64,000 bases of DNA from NCBI GenBank assembly GCA_964628515.1, contig CAZVNZ010000015.1, positions 1 through 64,000 on the forward strand. The letters run 5' to 3'. Every line of letters starts with the position of its first letter. Positions within the stretch are counted from its first letter, which is position 1. Positions 6,845 to 16,600 of this stretch are shown here, in pieces. Source of the DNA: CAZVNZ01 sp964628515 (GTDB lineage Bacteria > Bacillota > Clostridia > Christensenellales > Christensenellaceae). The notes beneath the pieces were generated by a model. That model did no database searches, was not told the origin of the DNA, and saw only the letters and a program-made list of their open reading frames with translations. Both the position numbers and the translations under genes were made by a program.

Positions 6845-7354
6845 TACTGCTTATGGGTGGCAGGGTCGTATAAGGGCAAGGGGTATGGCAAAGCGCTTTT
6901 AAATTATTGTATTGATGATGCCAAAAAGCAAGGTAAAAACGGTATTTGCGTGGTAAGTTCTCAAAAAAAGAAGCCCTTTTTGTCGGATAATGCCTTTATG
7001 GAAAAACACGGTTTTAAAGTGGTGGATACAGCAGGGGAATACCGGCTTTTAGCCCTTAGTTTCAGTGGAGATACTCCTGTTTTTTCTAAATCCGTAAAAG
7101 AAGGTTTTGTTAAGGACGAAGGGCTTACAATTTACTACTCCAACCAATGCCCCTGTATACCAAACTGCATAGAGCAGGTGGAGGGTTACTGCAAGGCAAA
7201 CAACATTAAACTAAACCTAATACACGTAGACACCTTGCAAAAAGCAAAGGAAGTAACCTGTGTATTTAATAATTGGGCGGTGTTTTATAACGGAGAGTTT
7301 AAAACGGTGCATTTGCTAAATGAGGGGTATTTAAAGAAGTTGTTGGGTCTATAA
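6845..7354 (+). CDS. GNAT acetyltransferase with YoaP C-terminal domain (5' end in gap)
   Basis: 169 residues remain. The first about 70 hold the acetyl-CoA loop YKGKGYGKALLNYCIDDAKKQGKNG and the end of a GNAT domain (FMEKHGFKVVDTAG). The rest is the YoaP-type extension found after some Firmicutes GNAT domains, with a thioredoxin-like segment YYSNQCPCIPNCIEQV rich in cysteines and the terminal VFYNGEFKTVHLLNEGYLKKLL. The substrate is unknown. The N-terminus lies in the assembly gap. It converges with the DUF3784 gene, with a shared hairpin over both stops. Confidence 0.8.
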   Translation, partial: YCLWVAGSYKGKGYGKALLNYCIDDAKKQGKNGICVVSSQKKKPFLSDNAFMEKHGFKVVDTAGEYRLLALSFSGDTPVFSKSVKEGFVKDEGLTIYYSNQCPCIPNCIEQVEGYCKANNIKLNLIHVDTLQKAKEVTCVFNNWAVFYNGEFKTVHLLNEGYLKKLLGL

Positions 7355-7381
7355 CGGCAGTTAAAACAAACCGCCGTTATA
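7350..7381. terminator. Bidirectional hairpin between convergent genes
   Basis: TATAACGGC (7350-7358) pairs perfectly with GCCGTTATA (7373-7381). The arms overlap the stop codons of both flanking genes. T-runs are weak, so termination strength is uncertain. Confidence 0.6.
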
Positions 7382-7675
7382 CTTCTTTTGGGCTTTTCCT
7401 ATTATAACGAAACCCCAAACAAAAAATAATACAAATAAAAACCAACCGTAAAAGGTGTTTGTTATAAAGCAAATTAGGCCGGTAAGAGCGCACCCTATAC
7501 CGATAAGTATTATTCCTTTACCCATTTTTTCCGTATAGGCACTTTTGTCCGAATTTGCAACTCTTGTATAGTGGTAGCTATGTATTAAATTAATCTTTTC
7601 TTTTTTCCAAATTAAATAGCCTAAAGAAATAAGCAAACCACCAATAGCTACAAGAAATATAAGTACAAACAACAT
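7361..7675 (-). CDS. DUF3784 small membrane protein
   Basis: A 104-residue protein with a hydrophobic N-terminal helix (about 3-23), a polar middle segment with KEKINLIHSYHYTRV, and two further helices (about 52-72 and 74-92). The KINLIHSYHYxxV...D...Y core, followed by GKGIILIGIG, is characteristic of the DUF3784 family of Firmicutes, whose function is unknown. GGAG lies 8 bases upstream of the ATG. It is a single gene downstream of the EAL-domain gene on the same strand, separated by 56 bases. Confidence 0.8.
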   Translation of the reverse strand: MLFVLIFLVAIGGLLISLGYLIWKKEKINLIHSYHYTRVANSDKSAYTEKMGKGIILIGIGCALTGLICFITNTFYGWFLFVLFFVWGFVIIGKAQKKYNGGLF

Positions 7676-7731
7676 AAAATCATCTCCTAATACTAATAAT
7701 AAATTATTTTAACGTAGGTGTAAATAGAAAA

Positions 7732-10209
7732 TCAGTCTATATCTTTCTCCTGCTTATAAAAAAGCGCATTAAATTCGTCTTTTGGCATAGGCTTTGCAAA
7801 GTAAAAGCCTTGTACGCAATCGCAATCCAATTTGTGCAAAAGTGTTACGTGTTTTTCCTCTTCCACACCTTCGGCTACCGTTTGAATACCAAGTTTTTTT
7901 GCCATTTCGATTATGCTTTCAATAACTGTATACGCCCTGCTTTCGTCTGTCGCATCCACGAAAAAACTGCGGTCTAACTTAACTGCGTCCACGGGTAGAT
8001 TTTTTAGCAATCCCAAGGAAGAATACCCTGTACCAAAATCATCCATAGAAAGCTTTATGCCTTTACTGTGCAGTTTGGTAAGCAAGCTAAGCAAGGTGTC
8101 TATATTATAAAGCATGGTGGTTTCCGTAAGCTCCACCTCTAAATATCTTGCCGGAATATCGAATTTTTTTATGGTGTTCCAAATTTTATCCGTAAAGGTG
8201 ATGTCTCTTAGGTGCAGTCTTGAAAAATTTACCGAAATAACCACCGGCTCTATGCCGTTTTCTATCCATTCTTTAATTGTTCTGCATGCATGTTTTAGCA
8301 TATAAAAATCAATTTTAAGCAAGAAGCCGTTACGCTCGAAGAAGGGTACAAAGGCGTTTGGCGGTGTAATTTTTCCCGTGCTGTCCTGCCAACGCACAAG
8401 GGCTTCCGCACCTGCAATGCGCCTGCTTTCCAAATGGTATTTTGGCTGTAAAAACATTTTAAACTCCCCATTTTTTAGGGCGTCCTCCATTCTGTTTTCC
8501 ATATCCTTTTCTTCTATGGCGATTTTTTGCACAGCCTCGTCGTACACGCAGACTTTTGTGTCTTCCTTTTCTTTTGCCAGTTTGTGGGCTATGTTGGCTT
8601 TTTCGTAGGCAGAGTTTATGTCTACTTCCCCTTTGGTTAGGAAGTATCTGCCCTCAAAAAAGCTAATAGTGTAGTTGTTTAGCACGGGGTTTAAGCTGTT
8701 AAAATACTTTAAGAATAGCCTGTCTCTACGGTTAAGCTCTTCTACATCGCAACGCATCATTGCCACAAATACATCGGCAGATACCCTGCCAAAAGTTTCC
8801 GTTTTTGCATCCATAATTTTGTTAAGCGCCAAAACGGTATTTTTAAGCACATTATCACCCTCGTCAAAACCTAAAATTTCGTTTAGCATTTTAAATCTGT
8901 CTATATCAAATTTTACTATTACGTAGCTTTTTTCTTTGTTTGCCTCTAAAATTTTTTCGGCAACAATTTTAAAGCGCACTAAGTTTTGAGCGCCTGTAAG
9001 CTCGTCAAAGTAGGCTTTTTTATATAAATCGTCCTGTAAGGATTTTATGTTTGCCGTCATAGAATTTAGAGAGTTTGCAAGTATTTTGGTTTCGTCTTTA
9101 GAGCTTACCTCCACCTTAACATCTAAATTACCCTCTCCTAAAATTTGAGCATCCTTTACAATTTTTTGTATGGGCTTTGCTATGTACTTGCCCATAAAAT
9201 GCGCCACAATAAAGGCGGCTGCAATGCTAAAAGCAAGTATTATAAATATGGTGATGGATAGCTTTGTTACAGGTGCGTACACCTCATTTTCGGGTGCAAT
9301 AAACTCTATTACCCAACCGTTGCTTAGCTTTGCAAAGGCGGTTAGTCGTTTTTGCCCGTTGATTTCGTTAGAAACCACACCGTTAGGGCTTTTCATAATC
9401 TCTTCTGCAAGCTCTCTGTATGCGCCGTCCTTTGCGGTTAGGAGATTATCGCTTGTAAACCGTGTACCCGATTTTAAAGTGGGGTGGATAATAATATCCA
9501 GTTTTTCGTTTAATAGTGCGGTGTAGCCGGTGTCGTAAACTTTTGCGGAGGTTACCTCTTTGTACATTTCGTCAAACAAATAGTAGGTGCCTACCACGCA
9601 TACCAATTCGTCATCAATATAAACGGGAAGGGCGCAAGAAACCACCTCTATAGTTGTACCGTTTGCAAGCTCCCACTCGTATGGGTTTGTCCAAAAAATA
9701 CCCTTTTTGTTTACCGGCCCATACCACCATTGCTTGTCGTCATCTACGGTGGGGGTGTTGTCGTAAAAGGAAAAGGGCACGTATTTTTGTCTGTCCGCAA
9801 CACCGTCCGCATCTCCGTCCACATAAAAAACATCGTGGGGGGAGTCGGACCATTTAGGGTCAAAATACACCCAACCCGAGTTGCTGTTGGTACGGTTTTC
9901 CGCAAACCGCTTAATATATTCCGCAAGTTGTGTTTCGTACTTGGCTAAGTAGGCTTTATCTTTTTTAAGCTTTTCAAAATCAATGGTGGATTTTATAAAA
10001 ATCTCCATTTCCTGTACTTTGTCTTCTATTACAAGAAGTTGGGTGCTAAATTTGGCGGCGTAGCTTTGAGCTCTTGAAAGGAGTAGCTCTTCTGCATTTA
10101 TGGTGGTGGTTTTAATGCTTTCGCCAATGGTAATAAAACCGGATAGTGCAATAGCAAAAACCGAGCAACAGAAAATTACAAGAAAGATTTTAGAACCTAT
10201 TTTCTTCAC
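7732..10209 (-). CDS. Transmembrane c-di-GMP phosphodiesterase (dCache-HAMP-degenerate GGDEF-EAL)
   Basis: About 825 residues. Order: TM helix (about 10-30), extracellular dCache-type sensor (about 40-310, with WYGPV and the DTGYTALLN strand), second TM (about 318-340), HAMP (about 340-395), GGDEF-like domain (about 400-560) and EAL domain (about 575-815). The GGDEF site reads RVSADVF, so cyclase activity is unlikely. The EAL domain keeps EALVRW, the Asn in VNFSRL, ELTET, DDFGTGYSSL, KLDRSF and EGVE, so c-di-GMP hydrolysis is expected. I prefer the GTG at 10209 over the GTG at 10218 because GGAG stands 8 bases before it. It probably links an external ligand to lower c-di-GMP. Confidence 0.88.
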   Translation of the reverse strand: MKKIGSKIFLVIFCCSVFAIALSGFITIGESIKTTTINAEELLLSRAQSYAAKFSTQLLVIEDKVQEMEIFIKSTIDFEKLKKDKAYLAKYETQLAEYIKRFAENRTNSNSGWVYFDPKWSDSPHDVFYVDGDADGVADRQKYVPFSFYDNTPTVDDDKQWWYGPVNKKGIFWTNPYEWELANGTTIEVVSCALPVYIDDELVCVVGTYYLFDEMYKEVTSAKVYDTGYTALLNEKLDIIIHPTLKSGTRFTSDNLLTAKDGAYRELAEEIMKSPNGVVSNEINGQKRLTAFAKLSNGWVIEFIAPENEVYAPVTKLSITIFIILAFSIAAAFIVAHFMGKYIAKPIQKIVKDAQILGEGNLDVKVEVSSKDETKILANSLNSMTANIKSLQDDLYKKAYFDELTGAQNLVRFKIVAEKILEANKEKSYVIVKFDIDRFKMLNEILGFDEGDNVLKNTVLALNKIMDAKTETFGRVSADVFVAMMRCDVEELNRRDRLFLKYFNSLNPVLNNYTISFFEGRYFLTKGEVDINSAYEKANIAHKLAKEKEDTKVCVYDEAVQKIAIEEKDMENRMEDALKNGEFKMFLQPKYHLESRRIAGAEALVRWQDSTGKITPPNAFVPFFERNGFLLKIDFYMLKHACRTIKEWIENGIEPVVISVNFSRLHLRDITFTDKIWNTIKKFDIPARYLEVELTETTMLYNIDTLLSLLTKLHSKGIKLSMDDFGTGYSSLGLLKNLPVDAVKLDRSFFVDATDESRAYTVIESIIEMAKKLGIQTVAEGVEEEKHVTLLHKLDCDCVQGFYFAKPMPKDEFNALFYKQEKDID

Positions 10210-10283
10210 AATATCCACTCCAACAGAACCGATTATAAATTAAATATAACACAAATTTTACTTTATGTATACTTATATATTTT

Positions 10284-11786
10284 CTACCCCTTAATTACGC
10301 TTGCTCTCATAATATAATAGAATACAAACAGCCCAAAGAGTACCCACATTACCCCTGTAATTTCTTTGGCTTTTTTAGATGCCAGCATGCAAACAACGTA
10401 GGTTAAAAAGCCTAAGGCAATACCGTCTGTAATGGAGGTGGTAAAGGGCATTGCAATAACAAGCACAAATGCCGGAGCCGCTTGGGAAAAATCTCCCCAG
10501 TTTATCTTTTTTAGGGAGGACATCATCATAATACCAACAATTACAAGGGCGGGAGTTGTTGCCGCAAAGGGTATTATAGAGGCTATGGGGGCAAAGGTTA
10601 GGGCAAGTAAAAACAGTATGGCAACCACCACCGAGGTTAGCCCTGTTTTTCCCCCTACTTCTACACCTGCACTGCTTTCAACATAAGTTGTTACGGTAGA
10701 AGTACCGAGTACGGCACCTGCCGAAGTGGCAATGGCATCTGCCATCATTGCCTTGTTTACATTGGGTATATCCCCGTTTTCTTTGATGATGCCGGCCTTA
10801 TCTGCGGTGGCAACAATAGTGCCCATGGTGTCAAACATATCTATCATAAGCAAGGATAGTACCACCGTTACCATTGTAACTATTTGCACAAAGAGGCTGT
10901 CACCTACAAACATGGCTGTAAAATCCATCTTCATAAAAGTGGGTGCAATGTTTAAGGTTTGCTCTCCCATTGCAAGATGAGCAATTAGCGTGCCTACCGT
11001 GCCTATAAATAGCACTATGGATATTGCCGAAAATATTTTTTTGTTTGTTACCGCCCAAGCAATAACAAAGGCAACCAAAAGCCCAAACAGGCTTAGCCCC
11101 GCTATTGTTATGGGGGTAAAGGAAATTTGGTCTATGGGGGTAAGCATACCGCTACCCTCTGCATTTGGTATAAACATACCTATTACGGTGGTTAGGGCAA
11201 CGCCTATCAGTATTGCGCCTTTAACCTTTATACACACTAAAATAATGGTTATTACTATGCCAATTACGGAAAGTATCATCATAGGGTTTTGGAAGTAATC
11301 AAGCATGGGAATACCTGCACCAAAATTAATTACGCCCCCCTGCCTAAGCCCAATTGCCGCAATAAACAAGCCTATACCCGGGGTTATTGCGTATCTTAAG
11401 GCTAAAGGAATACCGTTTAGTATTTTATTGCGTGTACCTGTGGCGGTTATTATTACAAAAATAATACCGGAAATAAACACGGCGGCTAATGCCCCCTCCC
11501 ACTTCCATGCAAGTGTACCGCAAATTGTAAATGCAAAAAACGCATTAAGCCCCATGCCGGGTGCTTGGGCAAAGGGTAGGTTAGACAATAGACCTATTAA
11601 CAGAGTACCCACAACAGAACATAAACAAGTAGCAACCATAACCGCATTAAAATCCATGCCCGTTACGGACAGATATTGAGGCTCTACAAATATAATATAT
11701 GCCATAGTAAAAAATGTAGTAAAGCCGGCAAGCACTTCCGTTCTTATGGTTGTGTTATTGTTTTTTAGTTTAAAAAACTTTTCCAC
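10284..11786 (-). CDS. NCS2-family purine permease (AzgA/PbuG-like)
   Basis: A 500-residue, 12-14-helix membrane protein. It opens with FKLKNNNTTIRTEVLAGFTTFFTMAYIIFV and has QAPGMGLNAFFAF, DMFDTMGTIVATADKAG and GTSTVTTYVESSAGVEVGGKTGLTSV. These are the conserved substrate and proton-site motifs of the AzgA subfamily that imports hypoxanthine, guanine or adenine with protons. Length is normal for the family. The start is GTG behind AAAGGAG. The leader was checked for a purine riboswitch and none was found, although a good promoter (11884-11912) is present. The exact purine cannot be told from the sequence. Confidence 0.9.
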   Translation of the reverse strand: MEKFFKLKNNNTTIRTEVLAGFTTFFTMAYIIFVEPQYLSVTGMDFNAVMVATCLCSVVGTLLIGLLSNLPFAQAPGMGLNAFFAFTICGTLAWKWEGALAAVFISGIIFVIITATGTRNKILNGIPLALRYAITPGIGLFIAAIGLRQGGVINFGAGIPMLDYFQNPMMILSVIGIVITIILVCIKVKGAILIGVALTTVIGMFIPNAEGSGMLTPIDQISFTPITIAGLSLFGLLVAFVIAWAVTNKKIFSAISIVLFIGTVGTLIAHLAMGEQTLNIAPTFMKMDFTAMFVGDSLFVQIVTMVTVVLSLLMIDMFDTMGTIVATADKAGIIKENGDIPNVNKAMMADAIATSAGAVLGTSTVTTYVESSAGVEVGGKTGLTSVVVAILFLLALTFAPIASIIPFAATTPALVIVGIMMMSSLKKINWGDFSQAAPAFVLVIAMPFTTSITDGIALGFLTYVVCMLASKKAKEITGVMWVLFGLFVFYYIMRASVIKG

Positions 11787-11883
11787 TTTATTCTCCTTTT
11801 AAATTTTATTTTGCAAACAGCCTAATTTTGCATAAAATAAGTTTTTTAAGCAAATAAGTTTACAGTTTGTTCACAATATAAAT

Positions 11884-11912
11884 ATTATAGCAAATAATAC
11901 AAAATTGTGCCA
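11884..11912 (-). promoter_or_regulatory. Promoter of the purine permease
   Basis: On the minus strand, TGGCAC (11907-11912), a 17-base spacer ending in an extended TGC, then TATAAT (11884-11889). About 97 bases of AT-rich leader follow, without a recognisable purine riboswitch core. Confidence 0.65.
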
Positions 11913-11984
11913 TATATATATGGTAAATTGCTAATTTGCAAAGTTAAATTTTAATATACACCCACCAACCAATATTTATTTATA

Positions 11985-12013
11985 TTGAATTTTTGGTAAT
12001 TTCGGAGTATAAT
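11985..12013 (+). promoter_or_regulatory. Promoter of rubrerythrin
   Basis: TTGAAT (11985-11990), 17 bases, TATAAT (12008-12013). The about 130-base leader can form a nested stem: ATTTGGT (12043-12049) with ACCAAAT (12094-12100), enclosing GTGG (12060-12063)/CCAC (12075-12078). The 361-base gap between 11787 and 12147 otherwise holds only this and the divergent permease promoter. Confidence 0.7.
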
Positions 12014-12147
12014 AAAAGTACAAAAATGTTTATACAATAAAAATTTGGTTTAAAATAATGTGGATTAATTATACCCACCGCCACAAAAAAACGACCAAAT
12101 CAAAATATAACCAAACAACTAATTTTACTAAGAGTAAGGAGTAAACA

Positions 12148-12687
12148 ATGAAGGATTTAAAAGGAAGTCAAACAGAAAAGAATTTGCAAACTGCTTTTGC
12201 GGGAGAATCTCAGGCACGCAACAAATATACATACTACGCATCTAAAGCAAAAAAGGATGGCTTTGTACAGGTGGCAAACCTGTTTGAAGAAACTGCAAAC
12301 AACGAGAAAGAGCATGCTAAAATTTGGTTTAAACTGCTAAACAACGGCATTGCAGACACTTCGGCAAATTTAGAGGATGCGGCTGCAGGGGAGCACTACG
12401 AGTGGACAGAAATGTACAAAGGCTTTGCAAAAACCGCTAAAGAGGAAGGCTTTGAGGAAATCTCTGTATTATTTTCCAAAGTTGCGGACATAGAAAAAAC
12501 CCACGAGGACAGATACCTAAAGCTAAAAGACAACTTAAAAAGCGGTGCGGTATTTGAAAGAGGGGAGGACGTGGTTTGGTTTTGCACCAACTGCGGACAC
12601 TTACACCTTGGGAAAATAGCACCGGAAACCTGTGCTGTATGCGCACATCCCAAAGCATATTTTGAAATTAAGGCAACCAACTTTTAA
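12148..12687 (+). CDS. rbr: Rubrerythrin
   Basis: 179 residues. The N-terminal four-helix ferritin-like domain carries the diiron ligands in SQARNKYTYYA, EETANNEKEHAKIW, EHYEWTEMY and ADIEKTHEDRY. The C-terminal rubredoxin-like domain has CTNCGHLHLGKIAPETCAVC with two CxxC knuckles for one iron. It reduces hydrogen peroxide in the cytoplasm of anaerobes using rubredoxin or NADH-linked electrons, which supports an anaerobic host. It has its own TTGAAT-17-TATAAT promoter, a TAAGGAG ribosome site, and a strong terminator, so it is monocistronic. Confidence 0.95.
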   Translation: MKDLKGSQTEKNLQTAFAGESQARNKYTYYASKAKKDGFVQVANLFEETANNEKEHAKIWFKLLNNGIADTSANLEDAAAGEHYEWTEMYKGFAKTAKEEGFEEISVLFSKVADIEKTHEDRYLKLKDNLKSGAVFERGEDVVWFCTNCGHLHLGKIAPETCAVCAHPKAYFEIKATNF

Positions 12688-12734
12688 TTAAAATTTGTAC
12701 AATTTGCATAATTTGTACAAGAGGAATAACAAAC

Positions 12735-12776
12735 AAGGCTTTAGCTGCCGAATTTGGAGCTAAAGCCTTATTTTTG
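12735..12776 (+). terminator. Rho-independent terminator after rubrerythrin
   Basis: AAGGCTTTAGCT (12735-12746) pairs perfectly with AGCTAAAGCCTT (12758-12769) across an 11-base loop, followed by ATTTTTG. Confidence 0.9.
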
Positions 12777-12928
12777 CCAAATTATATAGAAGGAATCAAA
12801 TGCGTAATATGTGGTTTTTACTGTAAATTGGGGCAATAGTGGGGGAAGTAAGGCAATCATAACCTAAAAATCTATTTTAGAATACCACCCTATTATTGTG
12901 CCTGTTTTTTAGTCCCTTACCTTCCCTC

Positions 12929-13333
12929 CTATGCCTTGCCTAATGCTATATATAAGAAGCTGTTTAGCAAATTTAGTTTTTTATGCAAACGTTGTTGCAC
13001 TTTTTTTATGGTGATGATAAATAGTGCCTCCTTATTTGCAAAAGTAAATATATTGCCACAGGACGCCCCTGTATTTTTAAAAGGAATAAAGGGGAAAATA
13101 GGGGCGTGTGGCACAAAAGTAACGCTTGTGGTATGGGGGGTATATATATTTTTTATAATAGGAAGTGTAAAGCTATAATATTTTTTAAGCGTTACGGGAA
13201 AAATGGCAATGTAAACTAAAGCATACAAGGTAAGTATAGGAAGGCAAGAGTATACAAAACCGACATTTCCGTTTGCAAAAGCAGTTACACTAACACTTAT
13301 AATCTGGGCTGTAATAACAGATGAGTTTTTCAT
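12929..13333 (-). CDS. Hypothetical membrane-associated protein, 134 aa
   Basis: A frame of 134 residues from ATG 13333. An excellent AGGAGG stands 8 bases before the ATG, which argues that it is translated. The first about 50 residues are hydrophobic enough for one or two membrane helices (residues about 8-22 and 26-48). The rest is a Pro/Phe/Thr-rich stretch and a Lys-rich tail without recognisable domain. No family is recognised. An 80-codon frame overlaps on the other strand but has no comparable ribosome site. The gene could be a remnant whose 3' half is out of frame; the 5' end is better supported than the 3' end. Confidence 0.35.
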   Translation of the reverse strand: MKNSSVITAQIISVSVTAFANGNVGFVYSCLPILTLYALVYIAIFPVTLKKYYSFTLPIIKNIYTPHTTSVTFVPHAPIFPFIPFKNTGASCGNIFTFANKEALFIITIKKVQQRLHKKLNLLNSFLYIALGKA

Positions 13334-13660
13334 CTCCGTATCCTCCTAAACATTTTTTAGTTTGACGTTAAAGGGCATTAACAAGTGGGTTATTAATACG
13401 CCTTTTTTTATAGACTTCTCCTTTTATATTTTTAACCGAAACCCCTTTTTTATATACAAAAAGAGTAATATTTTTAACGACAGAATATTTAGTTGTATTA
13501 TCCAAAAGAATTACCTACATTTATTATAAACATAAATGGGTGGCATTGTAAATACCCCGAAAGGCAATAAAAATCCCGTTATATAACGGAATTTAAATTA
13601 GTGTATCGTAAAAGTAAAATATTTTTTTTAGCTTAGGGTCAGGCACTAAAAAATGCAAAA
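13334..13660. other. Intergenic region without a gene
   Basis: 327 AT-rich bases between a hypothetical gene and the ABC permease end. Only the inverted repeat at about 13571-13595 is recognisable; no coding frame with a ribosome site was seen. Confidence 0.6.
13571..13595 (-). terminator. Terminator of the ABC exporter operon
   Basis: On the minus strand, TCCGTTATATAACGGGA forms a hairpin (near-perfect palindrome 13575-13589) followed by TTTTTATT. It lies about 70 bases after the permease stop. Confidence 0.65.
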
Positions 13661-16600
13661 TTATTCCACACTTTTTAATGCTTCCACCATATTAATTTTA
13701 TCTAAAGTACGATTTATCATCAGATTTACTATTAAGGCAAAGCAAAAGGAAATTATTGCGGAAAAAATGTAGCTTGAAGGCTCTACCTCCACCGCAAAAT
13801 ATAAAGCCGGCATTTTTAAGGCGGATGTCAGCAGTCCTGCCAAAAACCGCCCTGCCGGCAACCCTGCAAATATGCCTAATAAAGTAAGTATAAGGGTTTC
13901 TTTATTTACGTAAGAGTGTACCTCTCTGTCAAAAAAGCCCAATACCTTTATGGTGGCAAGCTCTCTTTCCCTTTCGGAAATATTGGTGTTGGAAAGGGTA
14001 AAGAGTACCACAAAGGCAAGTCCGGCGGCAAGTACGATAAATATGTACACCACCGAATTAAGCAAGGTAAAGTTTGTGGCAAAATCCTCTTTTAGTGCCT
14101 GAGTGCTAACTGCGGACAGTACGGCTTCGTTTTCTTGCAATTCTTGTGTGTATGCTATGGGGTCGGTAACAGACTCGCCAAAATTGGCTAAAATACCGTT
14201 TTTGGCAAAGTCGTCGTAAATCTTTTCGTATAAATCTTGGGTTATGTATGCGTTGTTGCCTAAGTAGTTTTGTACTATATTTTCAACTGTAACATCCCGT
14301 CTTGCAAGTAGCATATTTTCCATTGTAACTGTATCGCCTGAATTTAGCTTTAAAAGCTCCGCCGCATTTTGCGTAACGAGTATGCCGTTGCTCGTAAGCT
14401 CTACCTGTTTGCCATTGATATCCGTTAAATTAATGTAGTCCGCCAAACTTTGCCCTGTGGGCACTACTGTAAGTTGTACACTTTGCCCCTCGCCTTTAGC
14501 GTCTTTTAGCTTAAAATTACTTATTTGCAGATTAAGATATTTAGAAATTCCGGCATCGGCATTAATTTCCTCTATCCATTTTGCGTTATCTTTGCCGTCT
14601 ACAACGGCAAGTAAATCGTAGCGGTAGGTGTTGTCGTACTGTTTTGGCATTAAAGAAGTTACGGAATCTCTTATGCCAAAGCCTATAAGCACCAGAGCGG
14701 TACACCCTGCAATGCCTAATATCGTCATAAACAAACGCTTTTTGTATCTAAATAAATTGCGGGCGGTAACCTTGTTTAAAAACCGCATTCTGCTCCATAT
14801 AAACGGAATACGCTCCATAAAAACACGAGAGCCTGCCTTTGGCGCTTTTGGGCGCATTAAGGCTGCCGGCATTTGCTTTAACTCCATATGGCATGTAATG
14901 CCTGTGGATACCACTATGCTCACCATAAATAAAAGCACCCCTGCCAAACCGTAAAAGGTGTCAAATATCAAGTAAAATTGGGGTATGGTATACATTACCT
15001 GCAAAATGCCTATAAGTAGGGTGGGTAGCACTATAAAACCTAAAATATCCCCTAAAATTCCACCAAACAAGCATGCAAAAAATGCGTATAACATATACTT
15101 TGCATAAATGGAAGAATCCTTAATGCCAAGGGCTTTGTATGTGCCTGTAAGCCCTCTGTCCTCCTCTACCATACGTGTCATGGTGGTTAGGCTTATGAGT
15201 ACCGCCACTATTAAAAATACTATGGGAAATGCGTTGCCCACCGCTTGTATGGAGTTCATATCGTTTTTTAAGCCGGAGTAGCTGTCAAGGGAGGTTCTGT
15301 CCAAAACGTACCATTCCGTCATATCTATATCTTTAAGTTCTGCGTAGGCATCCTCTATTTTTTGGTTAGCCTCATCCTTTTTTTGCAGATACTTTTCTTG
15401 ATTTTCCTCAAGCTCTGTCTGTCCGTCCGCAAGCTCCTGCTTGCCATCCGCTATTTCCGCCCACGCATCTGCGATTTCCGCTAACGCCTTTTTTTCTTCG
15501 TCTTTAAGCTTAGCTTCGTTTTTTAAAATTTCCGCCTCGCCTGTGGCTAAATCTATTTTACCCTGTGCGATTTCCCCTCTCGATACTTCGATTTGCGCTT
15601 CTCCTTGGGCTATTTCCCTTTCTCCTGCATCAAGTTTTTGTAGGGCGGATTGTTTTTCCTGCTCAAATGCCTTTTTTTGCGCCTCTAACATTTCCATAGA
15701 GGCGGTGGTAATGCCCATGCCCATTGCCGTACTTATGCTTTGCTCTGTAATTTGGGCTTGGTCTACGGGGTAGGGTAGAGTGGGTATAATTTCTCCTATT
15801 GCCCCTGCAAGTGCGTTTTGCAAGGGTGCGGTTGCACCTGCAATTTCCGCTGTATTTGGCTCTGCCGTGGGGTTTGCCGTAAGCAATTGTGCAGTTTTTG
15901 CCGCCGCTCCACCCACTAAAGCATCCCATTGAGCGGTAGGGAATTTATCGCCCAAAAGCTGTTGTAACTGCCCTTTTGCACCCTCTAAGACAGAAATTGT
16001 GCCATTAAGCAACCCTTGTTTCTCCCCAAAAATCGTTTCTGCTTGGGTAAAACCGTTTTGGGCAATAACTCGTTGGTTTTGAAGTTCCTGCTTGCCCTTT
16101 ATTAGCTCCGCCGCCCCTTCCTCTAACTGCAACTCTCCCGTGGCAAGCTCTTCTTTTGCCGTTGCAATTTGCGCCTTTGCGTCACTTAGCTGTTTTTTAC
16201 CGTCCGCAAGTTTGGAAAGTGCGTCCTTTTCCTCTTTGGTAAGCTCTTCCTCGCCCTCTGTAAGCTCCTTTTTGGCGTCTGCAATCTCCGTCCAGGCATC
16301 TGCAAACTGCTTGTCCGCATCTGCAAATTTCTCCTCCATTGTGCCTTCTGCATCCGCAATGGTTTGTAAGGCATCGTTAATAATGCCGTCGTATCGAGCC
16401 TGCTCTCTGCCCTCTCTAATATCTTTTTCTATTACATTAATTACGTTTTGTACTGTATTTTCGTATTCGGGGGTAAAACTGTTTAACTCTTTTAAATTAG
16501 GCAGAGTAATATAAACGGAAGTGTACACATCAAAATCCGCATCCTCCTTGGTTATAAAAAAGTTGTAGTCAGAAGCGGTGGACGCCCTAAAAGTAAGGGA

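Noticed and set aside
11787..12147. Possible purine riboswitch ahead of the purine permease
   Set aside because: The leader was read for the conserved TATA...GTTTCTACC core and paired loops, and none was present.
12936..13178. 80-codon plus-strand frame in the hypothetical-gene region
   Set aside because: It has no ribosome site, while the opposite-strand frame has AGGAGG 8 bases before its ATG.
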